From an uncultured Clostridia bacterium (GTDB lineage Bacteria; Bacillota; Clostridia; Oscillospirales; Oscillospiraceae): 28,969 nt of DNA. Each line of letters begins with the position of its first letter. The first letter of the stretch is position 1. Shown here piece by piece: positions 7,141 to 16,041 of the stretch. The position numbers and the translations under genes are program-made. Location of the stretch: positions 1 to 28,969 of the forward strand of contig CANDEH010000018.1 of the NCBI GenBank assembly GCA_947383645.1, written 5' to 3'. A model generated the notes under the pieces. The model saw only the letters and a program-made list of their open reading frames with translations. It did no database searches and was not told the origin of the DNA.

Positions 7141-8262
7141 TCAATACTCCTTGAGATACTCCATAAAGACCCGCTTGTTCTCTTGGGCTGTAGTGGTAGG
7201 ACGCCCCAGGTCCGCTCGCGCGCCATTGGCGCAGAGGACCTCCAGGAATGTCAATTCATTCCGTTTGGACGCCTCCCGCAGCGCCGTATCCAATGCATCC
7301 ACCGTGTTCACGCGGACAGCGCAGGGATAACCGCAGGCCCTGGCAATGGCTGTCAGGTCCAATTGTCCCGCTACTGTGGGCATCCCGCCCACGGTTTCAT
7401 GCGCGCCGTTGTTGATAACGATATGGATCAGATTTCTGGGCTTATTCGCCCCGATGACAGCCAGCGCCCCCATGTGCATCAGCATTGCGCCGTCACCGTC
7501 AATACACCACACGGTGGTACCCGGTTTGTGCAGAGCAATCCCCAGGGCGATGGAGGAGGCATGCCCCATAGAACCGACGGTCAGGAAGTCATATTGGTGG
7601 CCCTGGCCGCTGCATTCCCGAATCTCAAACAGTTCCCGGCTGGCCTTGCCGGTAGTGGACACAACAGGGTCTGTCCCGGCAGCACAGGCGATATGACGGA
7701 CGGCTTCCTCCCGATGGATGGTATGGCTGTTCTGATAGGCCAGCTTTTTGCTATATGACAGCGCTCCCTTTCGGACAACAAACGCCACACTTTTTCCCGC
7801 CGCCAACAGGGGACGAAAACTCTCCATAACGGCCGAAACCTCATCGTCAGGCGTCTCCTGCCCGATGACGAAGGGGCGGATATCCATATCCTCCAGCAGT
7901 TTGAGCGTCACTTCCCCCTGGTAGACATGCTGGGGTTCATCGTGGACCCCAGGCTCCCCCCGCCAGCCAATGATAAATACCACCGGAATACCGTATACCC
8001 GGTCGCTGAGCAGCGAGGCGGCGGGGTTGATGATGTTCCCCTCGCCGCTGTTCTGCATATAGACCACAGGGATTTTACCGGTTGCCAGGTGATACCCTGC
8101 CGCCAGGCCGGCGCAGCTGCCCTCGTTGGCCGCAATGATGTGATGCTGAGGGTCGATGCCATAGGTGTCCATGAGGCAGTCGCACAGCGGGCGCAGCTGG
8201 GAATCAGGGACACCGGTAAAGAAATCGGAGCCGATATTGCGAAGCAAGTTTTCAACCATCAT
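7141..8262 (-). CDS. aepY: Phosphonopyruvate decarboxylase
   Basis: A 373-residue thiamine-diphosphate enzyme that converts phosphonopyruvate to phosphonoacetaldehyde, the step that drives PEP mutase forward. Visible features are the N-terminal FFTGVPDSQL and AANEGSCAG with the catalytic Glu (about residue 47), WRGEPGVHDEPQH, and the ThDP/Mg signature GDGAM...NNGAHE. Length matches Ppd enzymes. The ATG at 8262 overlaps the upstream TGA (ATGA), with GGAG 11 nt upstream; a GTG at 8271 sits too close to that site. Together with the mutase (16042-18051) and reductase (15045-16040), it completes a route to 2-hydroxyethylphosphonate. No phosphonoacetaldehyde transaminase is in the window, so 2-aminoethylphosphonate is less likely. 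Confidence 0.93.
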   Translation of the reverse strand: MMVENLLRNIGSDFFTGVPDSQLRPLCDCLMDTYGIDPQHHIIAANEGSCAGLAAGYHLATGKIPVVYMQNSGEGNIINPAASLLSDRVYGIPVVFIIGWRGEPGVHDEPQHVYQGEVTLKLLEDMDIRPFVIGQETPDDEVSAVMESFRPLLAAGKSVAFVVRKGALSYSKKLAYQNSHTIHREEAVRHIACAAGTDPVVSTTGKASRELFEIRECSGQGHQYDFLTVGSMGHASSIALGIALHKPGTTVWCIDGDGAMLMHMGALAVIGANKPRNLIHIVINNGAHETVGGMPTVAGQLDLTAIARACGYPCAVRVNTVDALDTALREASKRNELTFLEVLCANGARADLGRPTTTAQENKRVFMEYLKEY

Positions 8263-9833
8263 AAGCCGCACTGCTCCAATCTTTGCCGAATACTCTGTAC
8301 CTCATCATTCTCCTCCATCCCCATTTCCTCCAATTCTTCCAGAACCAAGCGGCATACATCCGCCTGCCGGTTCCGCAAGTAAAACCAGGCTAACTGTACC
8401 TTGCCAAACAAAAAGGCGGAAACCTCTCCCTCCCATGCAGCAAGCGTCAAATATAATTTGAGGTAATCCTCCTGGGCATATTGGACCTCATTTCTCAGCA
8501 GAGCGCCCGTCATATCCTCCAGCCGGATACGGTAGTTTCCGTAGAGAATGTTTAAGCAGCAGTCCGCGTAGACTTGGAAGAAGCCTGAATCCGAAACGAC
8601 CTGGAGGGGGGATTCATCCGGGAGCAGGGACTGTACGATCTCCTCCAGCCCGGTCCCATCAGGGTATCGGTTTTCCGCAATCAGCTTCAGGATCAGGCTG
8701 GCAAGCTGGCTCGGGTCATCTTTCATCAAAGCGGTGTATAACGGCTCGTTTTCTTGGAGCAGACGGAGAAAACGAGGCTGGAGCACGGCGGCACAATGGG
8801 GACACAGAACCGCCGCTATGGTTTGCAGGCTGTCCTCTGTGCCGGGAGCGGAGCAGTTTGCGGCTTGAAAAACAATACTCCACGCCATCTCCCGCCATTC
8901 CCGCTTTAGTGTGTTCGCCTGGGAATAATTGCTGAAATCTCCCAGCAAATGAGGCATATCCTGTACAGACGCGAAGCGGGCGCATTCCTTCAGCTTTTCT
9001 GCGGCGTCCAGATCAGAGCTGCACAAAACTTTCAATGTGTTGTTCATATACAGCAGGTGTGTCCGCATCGCCCATTCCGCTTGTTTCGCGTCGTATGCCC
9101 CGTGCTGCGTCAAAAACTCCCTGATCTTCTCAAATCGGGCGATAATACCGTCCAGCCGAAGGGGAAAATACTGATATGTAACACTCTTGGGCTGAATGCG
9201 GTAGTGATACAGCGCCGAACTGTCGATCCCGATGCGGCGGCACTGCTTGATATATTCCAGCATACAGATCGTATCCAGGCCGAAAGGATATCTCTTGGAA
9301 ACAAACGGCTCGATGTCCGCTTTCCAGAACAGTTCAAGCTTCAGGATCGAACCCCATACCGTATTGGGATACATACAGTAAACGGGAAAACGCTCCGCAT
9401 ATTCCTGTTGTGTCAGGAGCACCGGTTGCTCCAATTTTCGAAGAATACCGCCTTCTTGCCGTTTCTGCCAGTAGGCCATGGTCCCGGTGGTCGCCAGATC
9501 CAGGTCGTGTTCCTCCAGAAAGCCAATCATGCGTTCCAGAAAATCCGGCTCCCACCAGTCGTCTGAATCTATGGTGGCCAGATACTTACCCTCCTGATGA
9601 CGTCTCAGCTCCTCATACCAGGCGATGATGTCATTTTTCTTCCTGTGAATCAGCTTGATTCTGGGATCTTCCCGCGCATAAGCCTCCAACAGCTCCGAAC
9701 TGCCGTCGGTGCAGCCGTTGTCAACAATCAGAAAACGGAAATCAGGGCGGGTTTGGGACAGCACACTGGAAATGCACTGCTGAAGATATTCTTTTGTATT
9801 ATAAGTCTGGCAAAGCACGGTGATCTGCGGCAT
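8259..9833 (-). CDS. GT2-family glycosyltransferase with long C-terminal helical region
   Basis: A 524-residue protein. Residues 1-220 form a GT-A fold: MPQITVLCQTYNTKEYLQQC, the nucleotide loop FLIVDNGCTDGSS, and the metal-binding DSDDWWEPDF at 89-98. Residues 230-524 are predicted mostly helical and match no domain I recognise. It likely transfers a sugar, or an activated head group, to a glycan under construction. The gene lies between the aldo-keto reductase gene (12-nt gap) and Ppd (4-nt overlap), so it is in the phosphonate operon. Donor and acceptor cannot be told from sequence. Base composition looks more AT-rich than the flanking genes (visual impression, not calculated). Confidence 0.87.
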   Translation of the reverse strand: MPQITVLCQTYNTKEYLQQCISSVLSQTRPDFRFLIVDNGCTDGSSELLEAYAREDPRIKLIHRKKNDIIAWYEELRRHQEGKYLATIDSDDWWEPDFLERMIGFLEEHDLDLATTGTMAYWQKRQEGGILRKLEQPVLLTQQEYAERFPVYCMYPNTVWGSILKLELFWKADIEPFVSKRYPFGLDTICMLEYIKQCRRIGIDSSALYHYRIQPKSVTYQYFPLRLDGIIARFEKIREFLTQHGAYDAKQAEWAMRTHLLYMNNTLKVLCSSDLDAAEKLKECARFASVQDMPHLLGDFSNYSQANTLKREWREMAWSIVFQAANCSAPGTEDSLQTIAAVLCPHCAAVLQPRFLRLLQENEPLYTALMKDDPSQLASLILKLIAENRYPDGTGLEEIVQSLLPDESPLQVVSDSGFFQVYADCCLNILYGNYRIRLEDMTGALLRNEVQYAQEDYLKLYLTLAAWEGEVSAFLFGKVQLAWFYLRNRQADVCRLVLEELEEMGMEENDEVQSIRQRLEQCGL

Positions 9834-9845
9834 ACGTCCACACTC

Positions 9846-11348
9846 CTAAAATATCCAGGGGACTTCTCCGCTCCGGTGAAGTTTCTTGATTACAATTCCA
9901 TCTTTCCGGAACCTTTCGAGGCTGTCCTCTATTTCCTGGTCAAATTTGTAGGTGCATATCAGAACCATATCAGGGCGCAGCTCCGGGATCTCTTCCGGGC
10001 CATGGACGAAAAGCCCATCCGCAGTTTGACCCTGCATTTTCTGATCGCTGTTGAACAGGACCCATTCAAATTCAGGGCAGCCCCATTTTTCCTGATACAG
10101 CTCCATAATTTTGCTGGCAAAGCCTCCGTTCGGATACAATCCGACCCGACGGAACCCCTTCCCGTGTAGAAGCTCCTTTAAGCGGTTCGTGTGGGACTCC
10201 ATCGTATAGCCAGACAGTCCGGCCCGACGGTATGTATCCAGAATGCTCTCCATGATAGGCAGTTTCTGTGTGCAGGACTTCTCGCATCTGCCGCAGCGGA
10301 TGCAGGGACTTTCGCCGGAACCGGGCAGCCAGTCGTGGTCAAAAAACAGCTTGCGGAATATCTGCAAATCATACAGCAGCTCCGGAGGTCCCTGCCGGTT
10401 GTAGTCCGCAATCGGCTCAAACAAAAGCGCGTTGCGGGCCTGCATAATAGCGGAGGTGGGAATGCCCTGAGGACATCCCTCGCAGTATTTGCAGCCGGTG
10501 CAGAAGCCTTTCAGTTCAGACATCCGGCCCATCACCCGGTTCAGCCGCTTCGCCGGCGGTTCCGGGTCCGGTGCGGAAAAAACACCGACGCTGTCCGCCA
10601 ATTCTTCCTCGCAGCTCACGCCGCCCAGGACGATATCCACCGCGGGGTGAGATTTAGCGAAACGCAGCGCGGCATGGACCGTGTTCCCCTGATCCGCCTC
10701 GCCGCAGGCAAAGGAGAAATACTCCCGGTTTTGTGCGATCAGGCCGCCGCCTAAAGGATTCATTACCGCAACGCTAACCCCGCGCTGCTCCGCCAAATCC
10801 AGGACCGGACGCATCCGAGCGGCATTGAGCAGAGAATAAGAAACTGTAATTCCCTCAAACACGCCGCTCTCAATGATCCGCAGCATATCCTCCGGCGGAC
10901 AGTGGAGAGAGCCGCAGATGTGATCGACGGCCCCCTCCTCTTTCAGGCGGAGCGCGCCCTCATAGATACCGCCCTTCTCCGTGATCTTCTCAAAATCGTC
11001 CCAACTCCAGATGCACCAGCAGGTGAAGCTGAACATCCTGTCCAGCTTCAGCTCGCGAAGGTACAGGTCAAAACGCTTCCGGGCATCGCTGGCGGTCTGG
11101 TCCTGTCCGTACATCACTTTTGCGGTGATGGAAATCGGGCGATCCGTCTGCCGGAGGGCTTCCCGCAGAACGGGAAGCGCCATTCCGGCAGAGTAGTTAT
11201 AGCCTACGTCGATATAGTTTACGCCGCCATCCAGCGCTTGGCGCACCAGATGGACCGAGCGGTCAAATCCCTCCGTATCGTTCCGACCGCTGATCGGGAA
11301 CCGGGTGGTGCCAAGCCCCAGAGGAAAGTGGTTGGTGAAAATTCCCAT
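9846..11348 (-). CDS. Aldo-keto reductase with two iron-sulfur motifs and C-terminal Rossmann-like domain
   Basis: A 500-residue three-part protein. Residues 1-260 are an aldo/keto reductase barrel with the catalytic tetrad apparently in place (D47, Y52, K77, H149). Residues 280-365 carry two cysteine clusters: C283-x2-C286-x2-C289-x2-C292 and C349-x2-C352-x2-C355-x3-C359, a ferredoxin-like arrangement for two 4Fe-4S centres. Residues 398-500 resemble the small Rossmann domain found at the ends of sugar-modifying enzymes (VGLYPNGGFASKIMELYQE, then RPDMVLICTYKFDQEI). Clostridial AKR-ferredoxin proteins are known; the C-terminal addition is unusual. It may reduce or oxidise a sugar or aldehyde intermediate of the glycan. 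It starts 11 nt after the FkbM gene. Confidence 0.88.
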   Translation of the reverse strand: MGIFTNHFPLGLGTTRFPISGRNDTEGFDRSVHLVRQALDGGVNYIDVGYNYSAGMALPVLREALRQTDRPISITAKVMYGQDQTASDARKRFDLYLRELKLDRMFSFTCWCIWSWDDFEKITEKGGIYEGALRLKEEGAVDHICGSLHCPPEDMLRIIESGVFEGITVSYSLLNAARMRPVLDLAEQRGVSVAVMNPLGGGLIAQNREYFSFACGEADQGNTVHAALRFAKSHPAVDIVLGGVSCEEELADSVGVFSAPDPEPPAKRLNRVMGRMSELKGFCTGCKYCEGCPQGIPTSAIMQARNALLFEPIADYNRQGPPELLYDLQIFRKLFFDHDWLPGSGESPCIRCGRCEKSCTQKLPIMESILDTYRRAGLSGYTMESHTNRLKELLHGKGFRRVGLYPNGGFASKIMELYQEKWGCPEFEWVLFNSDQKMQGQTADGLFVHGPEEIPELRPDMVLICTYKFDQEIEDSLERFRKDGIVIKKLHRSGEVPWIF

Positions 11349-11359
11349 TGCTGCCCCCC

Positions 11360-12499
11360 CTACACAGATGCGTATAAAACTGTGTCACACCCCACAAATG
11401 AGTAGTGACGCAGCCAAAAACGATACTCCGGGATCAAACCATGTAAATAATCCATGATTGCCAAAAGATCACCGCGCCTGTGGTATACGCAAATGGCGAG
11501 AAACGGCTTATCTCGCAACAAGGTTTGTTTAGCGCCCTGTAGAGCGGCATATTCAGCGCCCTCAATGTCTAACTTGATAAAACCGACTTCGCAGTCCTTC
11601 ACAACATCATCCAGCGCAACTGTTTTGATCTCATAAACATTTTTCTGCGTTAGTACGGATTCCATCAGATTTGCACGATCACTTTCAGCCTCCATGATAC
11701 AGCTGCCTGAATAATCACTTTCAGCAAAGACCGCAGTGCCGGCATGGTCGCTCAGGCCCGCCCGCAGCAGTTCCAGTCGTTCAACCGGATGCTCCGCAAG
11801 GAGTTTTTGACAATATTGGTAGTTTTCCTGATCCGGTTCAAACGCAATGATTTTGGAGTACGCTCCGCTGCACCACTCCGCAAAGCGAGCGCTGGTTTCG
11901 CAATGAAAGCAACCACCATCAACAAACGCTTTACCCTTCGGGTACAACTCCGGAAACTCAAAATACATGCTTGCAATCAAGCTGTCATAGGATGCCCCCG
12001 GCTTTCCAAAGTACGGAAGAATGTGATCTTCAGGAAAGTGATTTGTCAGTAGATAGTGGTAGATTTCCAGAGGATAATCCATGGTGGCGAGAATCACATA
12101 GCATTCATTAGCGTGTTCAAACAGATAGCGGGGAGGGATTACCGGCTTACCCAGCAGGCCATCCTGAAAATCTGCCGCATTCCGGTCACAGTATCCGAAA
12201 AAATCGCTGTGGTTTTGTAACAACGCTTTTCCAACAAGGCGCCCACAGCAGCCCGCGCCATACAGTATGATTTTCTGTTTATTCCGATTCAGATTATCGA
12301 AGGCCCTGCGCCAATTCAGCTGTTCTGCCGCCTCGTCCTCTGTAAGCACACCGGATAGTCCCCAGAGCTGGAGCATACTGTCTATAGAATATGAGGTATC
12401 AAAAGCCACGCGGGCCAAAAACATCTTTTTTGAGAGCGCATCCGCTAACCTCTCATATAGCTCTGCCATATGGTTGGCAAACCGATACTGCAAGTCCAT
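11360..12499 (-). CDS. FkbM-family methyltransferase with N-terminal Rossmann-like domain
   Basis: A 379-residue protein. Residues 75-160 form a small nucleotide-binding-like domain (KIILYGAGCCGRLVGKAL, CYVILATMDYPLEIYHYL). Residues 185-379 are the FkbM methyltransferase: FVDGGCFHCETSARF is SAM motif I, IIAFEPDQENY is motif II, and FIKLDIEGAE at 307-316 is the family hallmark. FkbM enzymes usually O-methylate hydroxyls of sugars or polyketides. Here the target could be a sugar or the hydroxyethylphosphonate group (inference). The gene sits 5 nt after the GT2-radical SAM gene. It looks more AT-rich than its neighbours. Confidence 0.9.
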   Translation of the reverse strand: MDLQYRFANHMAELYERLADALSKKMFLARVAFDTSYSIDSMLQLWGLSGVLTEDEAAEQLNWRRAFDNLNRNKQKIILYGAGCCGRLVGKALLQNHSDFFGYCDRNAADFQDGLLGKPVIPPRYLFEHANECYVILATMDYPLEIYHYLLTNHFPEDHILPYFGKPGASYDSLIASMYFEFPELYPKGKAFVDGGCFHCETSARFAEWCSGAYSKIIAFEPDQENYQYCQKLLAEHPVERLELLRAGLSDHAGTAVFAESDYSGSCIMEAESDRANLMESVLTQKNVYEIKTVALDDVVKDCEVGFIKLDIEGAEYAALQGAKQTLLRDKPFLAICVYHRRGDLLAIMDYLHGLIPEYRFWLRHYSFVGCDTVLYASV

Positions 12500-12504
12500 A
12501 TTTA

Positions 12505-14244
12505 TTACTCCTCTGCTGTTTCTCTCCTCACCTGCTCGGCCGCTGGATACCGGGGCAGAATCGCCATGTACTTTTGTTTGCAGTAGTGGCAGGAACGCCG
12601 AGCATAGTCATAAAACCGGCGGATAATGTTTCGCTTTTCTTCAACTGTCTTAGAGGTATCCCGCAGCTCCACAAAGTCGCCTTCCTTTGGTGGGAACAAT
12701 TTCATCTCTAACATAAAACAGGAGTTGGAGCAGCGGTGCAGCTTGCCATCGTAGCAGTGCATGTTTTTAATGAGCGCCTGAGGGCAATTTCTGGCGTTGA
12801 CTTCCAGTACATCCCCCGGCTCCTTGAGGTCACGAGGGTCTGTGTTGTCAATCCATCCATCAAAGTATTGATCCTCACCAAAATACTTTTTCAGTTGACA
12901 GTGTATATGGTTTTGCTCTGCAAAAGCTACGAACTGGTCGCGGGCCTTGGACAACTCACCATAATCGCTGATATAAATACTGATGCTGTCCCCATAGCGC
13001 AGGATGGCCTCCTGCTCCTCCGCGTTCGGGAAAACAGTGGCATTGGTTTCGATAATAATCCGGTCAAAGCGGTCCCGATACTTCTGCGCATAGTCCAGGA
13101 GCCTGGCGAAAGCCGGATAGACAAATACTTCTCCGCCTACGAATTGCAGCCAAACAACATGATCGAACAGCTCGAAGCAGGCGTCAATATCCCGGCATAC
13201 GTCTTCAAAGGGAATCTCCCGGCGTTTGACCGGACCATAGAGGAAATCAGCACAGAGCCGGCAGTTCAGACTGCACTTTGTTGTGGGTACGATTGCCAGC
13301 CGGCGGGCAACTAATTTTTCTTCCATAGACGGATACTCCTTTTTTACGATGTATTGTTTCATCCAATCCCGCTCAAAGTCTAACGTCAGACCGCAGGATA
13401 AAAATTCTTCAAAATTGGTCAGAAGCGCCGCTTCCATCCGGCGCATCTGAGGGTGACAGGCTGTCAGGTTCAAGCGATGGATTTTCTCTACCATGGAAAT
13501 CATAAACGACCACTCAAAATATCGCCATACCGCCGCACTGTCCGGGAATTTCCCGCTCAGCCACTCTGTCCTTGTCCGGTAGGCATGCAGGTATTCCTCC
13601 AGTGTTTCCGGGGTCAGCAGGCCGTGGTCCGTGGTCCAGGCGGAATTATTCCCCGGATGACGGTAAAAGGTGTACTTGGGCAGCCCGTGGTAGGCCACCC
13701 GCTTTGCCTCCGCCAGTAATCGGTACATCAGGGCAATGTCGTCATAGGCCCCCTCCTCCGGGAAACGGAGGTTATCCATCAACTCCCGCCGGAACAGCTT
13801 GGTGGGGAAGGCCATGTTGTATTTCCTGCGCCACATCAGCTCTACAAGAGCTTCCTCCGCTGTCATGACCTTCTTTTCTTCAAAGATTTTATCTGCGGCG
13901 CCGCATATGGCTACATCCGCGTCACTCTCTTTGGCCAGTTCCAGCAGAAATGCTAAAAAATCCGGCTCCGCCCAATCGTCATCATCAATAAAGGCGATGT
14001 ACTCCCCCTGCGCGGCGTCCAGACCTGTGTTGCGCCCCGCGCCAATATTGCCCCGCTGCCGGTGAAACACCCGGATTCGTTTGTCTTCAGCGGCGTATGT
14101 ATCGGCAATGGCACCGCTGCGGTCTGTAGAGCCGTTGTCCACAATGATAAACTCAAACTCCCTGTATGTCTGCGCCAAAATACTCTCGATGGCGCGGCTG
14201 ACGAGCGTTTCCCGATTATAGGTCAGCATAATCACGGAGACCAT
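12505..14244 (-). CDS. Fusion of GT2 glycosyltransferase and radical SAM enzyme
   Basis: A 579-residue bifunctional protein. Residues 1-230 are a GT2 domain (VSVIMLTYNRETLVSRAIE, FIIVDNGSTDRSG, metal-binding FIDDDDWAEPD at 86-96). Residues 315-520 are a radical SAM domain with C324-x3-C328-x2-C331 for the 4Fe-4S cluster, FVGGEVF at 368-374 and IIETNATVF. The C-terminus has extra cysteines (C487, C497, C505, C509, C552, C555) in a SPASM-like layout that could hold an auxiliary cluster. ATG 14244 is preferred because GGGAGGA lies 6 nt upstream; it overlaps the previous stop by 13 nt. An ATG at 14268 is possible. No frameshift separates the parts. Radical chemistry on the sugar or phosphonate being transferred is plausible but unproven. 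Confidence 0.9.
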   Translation of the reverse strand: MVSVIMLTYNRETLVSRAIESILAQTYREFEFIIVDNGSTDRSGAIADTYAAEDKRIRVFHRQRGNIGAGRNTGLDAAQGEYIAFIDDDDWAEPDFLAFLLELAKESDADVAICGAADKIFEEKKVMTAEEALVELMWRRKYNMAFPTKLFRRELMDNLRFPEEGAYDDIALMYRLLAEAKRVAYHGLPKYTFYRHPGNNSAWTTDHGLLTPETLEEYLHAYRTRTEWLSGKFPDSAAVWRYFEWSFMISMVEKIHRLNLTACHPQMRRMEAALLTNFEEFLSCGLTLDFERDWMKQYIVKKEYPSMEEKLVARRLAIVPTTKCSLNCRLCADFLYGPVKRREIPFEDVCRDIDACFELFDHVVWLQFVGGEVFVYPAFARLLDYAQKYRDRFDRIIIETNATVFPNAEEQEAILRYGDSISIYISDYGELSKARDQFVAFAEQNHIHCQLKKYFGEDQYFDGWIDNTDPRDLKEPGDVLEVNARNCPQALIKNMHCYDGKLHRCSNSCFMLEMKLFPPKEGDFVELRDTSKTVEEKRNIIRRFYDYARRSCHYCKQKYMAILPRYPAAEQVRRETAEE

Positions 14245-15032
14245 AGCGTATCCTCCCAAATTTTCCATGGCGCGGTCTTATCTGTCCACAACTGCTCCAG
14301 CCTGCCCCGATCCCGCTGCGTATCCATGCACTGCCAAAAGCCGGCGTGCTTGTAAATGCCCAGTCTGCTTTCCCTTGCCAGGGTCTCCAGAGGCGCTCGC
14401 TCCAGAATGCAGCTTTCATCCGCGCTGAGATAATCAAAAATTTCCGGCTCCATGACCATAAAGCCGCCGTTGATCCAGCCGCCGTCCTCCTTGGCTTTCT
14501 CCCGAAACCCGATAACGGTATCTCCAGATCTGTTCAAATCCAGCACACCGAACCGCCCGCCCGGCTGAATGCCGGTGAGGGTTACGGTCTTTCCGGATGA
14601 CTCATGTTGATCCAGCAGGGAGCGGAGATCAATATCGCTTACCCCGTCGCCGTAGGTCAGCATAAACCGTTCATCACCTATATATTTCTGTATCCGTTTT
14701 ACCCGTGCGCCGGTCTGGGCGTTCAGGCCCGTATCCACCAGCGTCACCCGCCAGGGCTCCGCTATATTCTGATGGACGGTCATGCGGTTCTCTGCCGAGA
14801 AATCAAAGGTCACATCGGAGCGGTACAGGTAGTAATCCGCGAAATACTCTTTGATGATATGGCCCTTGTAGCCGCAGCAAATCACAAAATCATGAAAACC
14901 AAAGGCAGAATAGTACTTCATGATATGCCATAGGATTGGCTGCTCTCCAATGGTTATCATGGGTTTGGGCTTCAGATGGCTCTCCTCACTGATCCGGGTA
15001 CCCAGACCACCCGCCAGAATAACGACCTTCAT
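14232..15032 (-). CDS. rfbF: Glucose-1-phosphate cytidylyltransferase-like (RfbF/DdhA family)
   Basis: A 266-residue nucleotidyltransferase, near the usual 257. MKVVILAGGLGTRISEESHLKPKP style N-terminus carries the GGxGTR and PKP motifs (residues 7-24), followed by MITIGEQPILWHIMKYY and the metal site LTYGDGVSDID near 124. RfbF makes CDP-glucose from CTP and glucose-1-phosphate, the first step to CDP-3,6-dideoxyhexoses. The usual partners (CDP-glucose 4,6-dehydratase, dehydrase) are not in the window, so the product may be used directly, modified by enzymes elsewhere, or differ from CDP-glucose. Start is supported by GAGGAGG at 6 nt. It lies 12 nt after the reductase gene. Confidence 0.88.
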   Translation of the reverse strand: MKVVILAGGLGTRISEESHLKPKPMITIGEQPILWHIMKYYSAFGFHDFVICCGYKGHIIKEYFADYYLYRSDVTFDFSAENRMTVHQNIAEPWRVTLVDTGLNAQTGARVKRIQKYIGDERFMLTYGDGVSDIDLRSLLDQHESSGKTVTLTGIQPGGRFGVLDLNRSGDTVIGFREKAKEDGGWINGGFMVMEPEIFDYLSADESCILERAPLETLARESRLGIYKHAGFWQCMDTQRDRGRLEQLWTDKTAPWKIWEDTLWSP

Positions 15033-15044
15033 GGTCCGTCCTCC

Positions 15045-16040
15045 TCATTTGACAGAGAATATCGTTTGATAGAGTTTTCGGATGTCCTCTGCTCCCAAAG
15101 CCACAGGAAAATTGCCAAGCCGTTCCGGATTGACGGAGGCAGTCAGCCGGTTCAGCTCCTCCTCTGTGCAGGCGGGGGGCTCCAGCGACAGGCTGTCCAG
15201 GATGGTCTGGAACAGCGCCGCACCCTCCCGGGGCGTACTACAGCCCATGGCGGCGGCAAGCAGAGCCGTTTCCCGGCGCTCCAGCACATAGGGCCACAGC
15301 TTTGCCACACACAGCGCGGCGGCGTGCCCGTGGGGTAAGCCATACGTTTTGGTGATCTGGTAGCACATGGCATGTCCCGCCGTGGTTTGGGAGATATTGA
15401 TGGCCTTCCCCGCCAAATGGGCCGCCCACAGCATCCCGGCGTTGCCCTTGGGGTCATTTCTTAGATACCCCGCATAGCTGTCCATGATCTGCCGGACGGC
15501 CTGAAGGGCATACGCCCGGCTTTCCTCTGTGGCCCGGACGGACCAGCAGGACTCTACTCCATGGCACAGGGCGTCCAGCAGGGTGGATTTACGCTGATAG
15601 TCCGGCAGGGTATCTAAGAGGGCCGGGTCCAGCAGCACGGCATCCGGCAAGCCGCAGTCCACGGACTGCTTCACGCCCTGCCGGTAGATTACGGCAAAAT
15701 GGGTGGCCTCACTGCCGGAACCGGCGGTGGTGGGGATGGCCAGCAAGAGAGTGCAGGCCCCGGCAAAATGGCGGATGCACTTGGCCGTGTCGATGGCGCT
15801 GCCGCCGCCGCCTGCGGCGATCAGATCACACCCCGACCCGCGAAACAGCGCCGCTCCCTCCATAACATCCTCATAGCAGGGATTGGGCGTGAAGCCGCCG
15901 AAGAAGACCGCCCGGTCCTTTAGCGCAGCAAAGCGAGCCCCTGCCTCTGACCAGCGGAAAGAAGGTCCGCACACCAGGAATATCCTCCGGAACTGTGCCA
16001 GATACCGATCCAGCTCCAACGGCAGCATGTAGACCTGCAT
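15045..16040 (-). CDS. Iron-containing alcohol dehydrogenase, probable phosphonoacetaldehyde reductase
   Basis: A 331-residue group III alcohol dehydrogenase. GGGGSAIDTAKCIRHF near 77 is the nucleotide-binding signature, AIPTTAGSGSEATHFAV near 100-117 is the family motif, and metal ligands are supplied by DALCHGVES, the TTAGHAMCY stretch and LPHGHAAALC (His residues near 163, 224 and 238). Phosphonoacetaldehyde reductases (PhpC, FomC, DhpG) belong to this family and make 2-hydroxyethylphosphonate. Next to PEP mutase and with Ppd in the same operon, that is the expected function. The start lies 1 nt after the mutase stop, with GAGGGGG overlapping the upstream end. Activity on another aldehyde cannot be excluded. 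Confidence 0.87.
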   Translation of the reverse strand: MQVYMLPLELDRYLAQFRRIFLVCGPSFRWSEAGARFAALKDRAVFFGGFTPNPCYEDVMEGAALFRGSGCDLIAAGGGGSAIDTAKCIRHFAGACTLLLAIPTTAGSGSEATHFAVIYRQGVKQSVDCGLPDAVLLDPALLDTLPDYQRKSTLLDALCHGVESCWSVRATEESRAYALQAVRQIMDSYAGYLRNDPKGNAGMLWAAHLAGKAINISQTTAGHAMCYQITKTYGLPHGHAAALCVAKLWPYVLERRETALLAAAMGCSTPREGAALFQTILDSLSLEPPACTEEELNRLTASVNPERLGNFPVALGAEDIRKLYQTIFSVK

Positions 16041-16041
16041 C

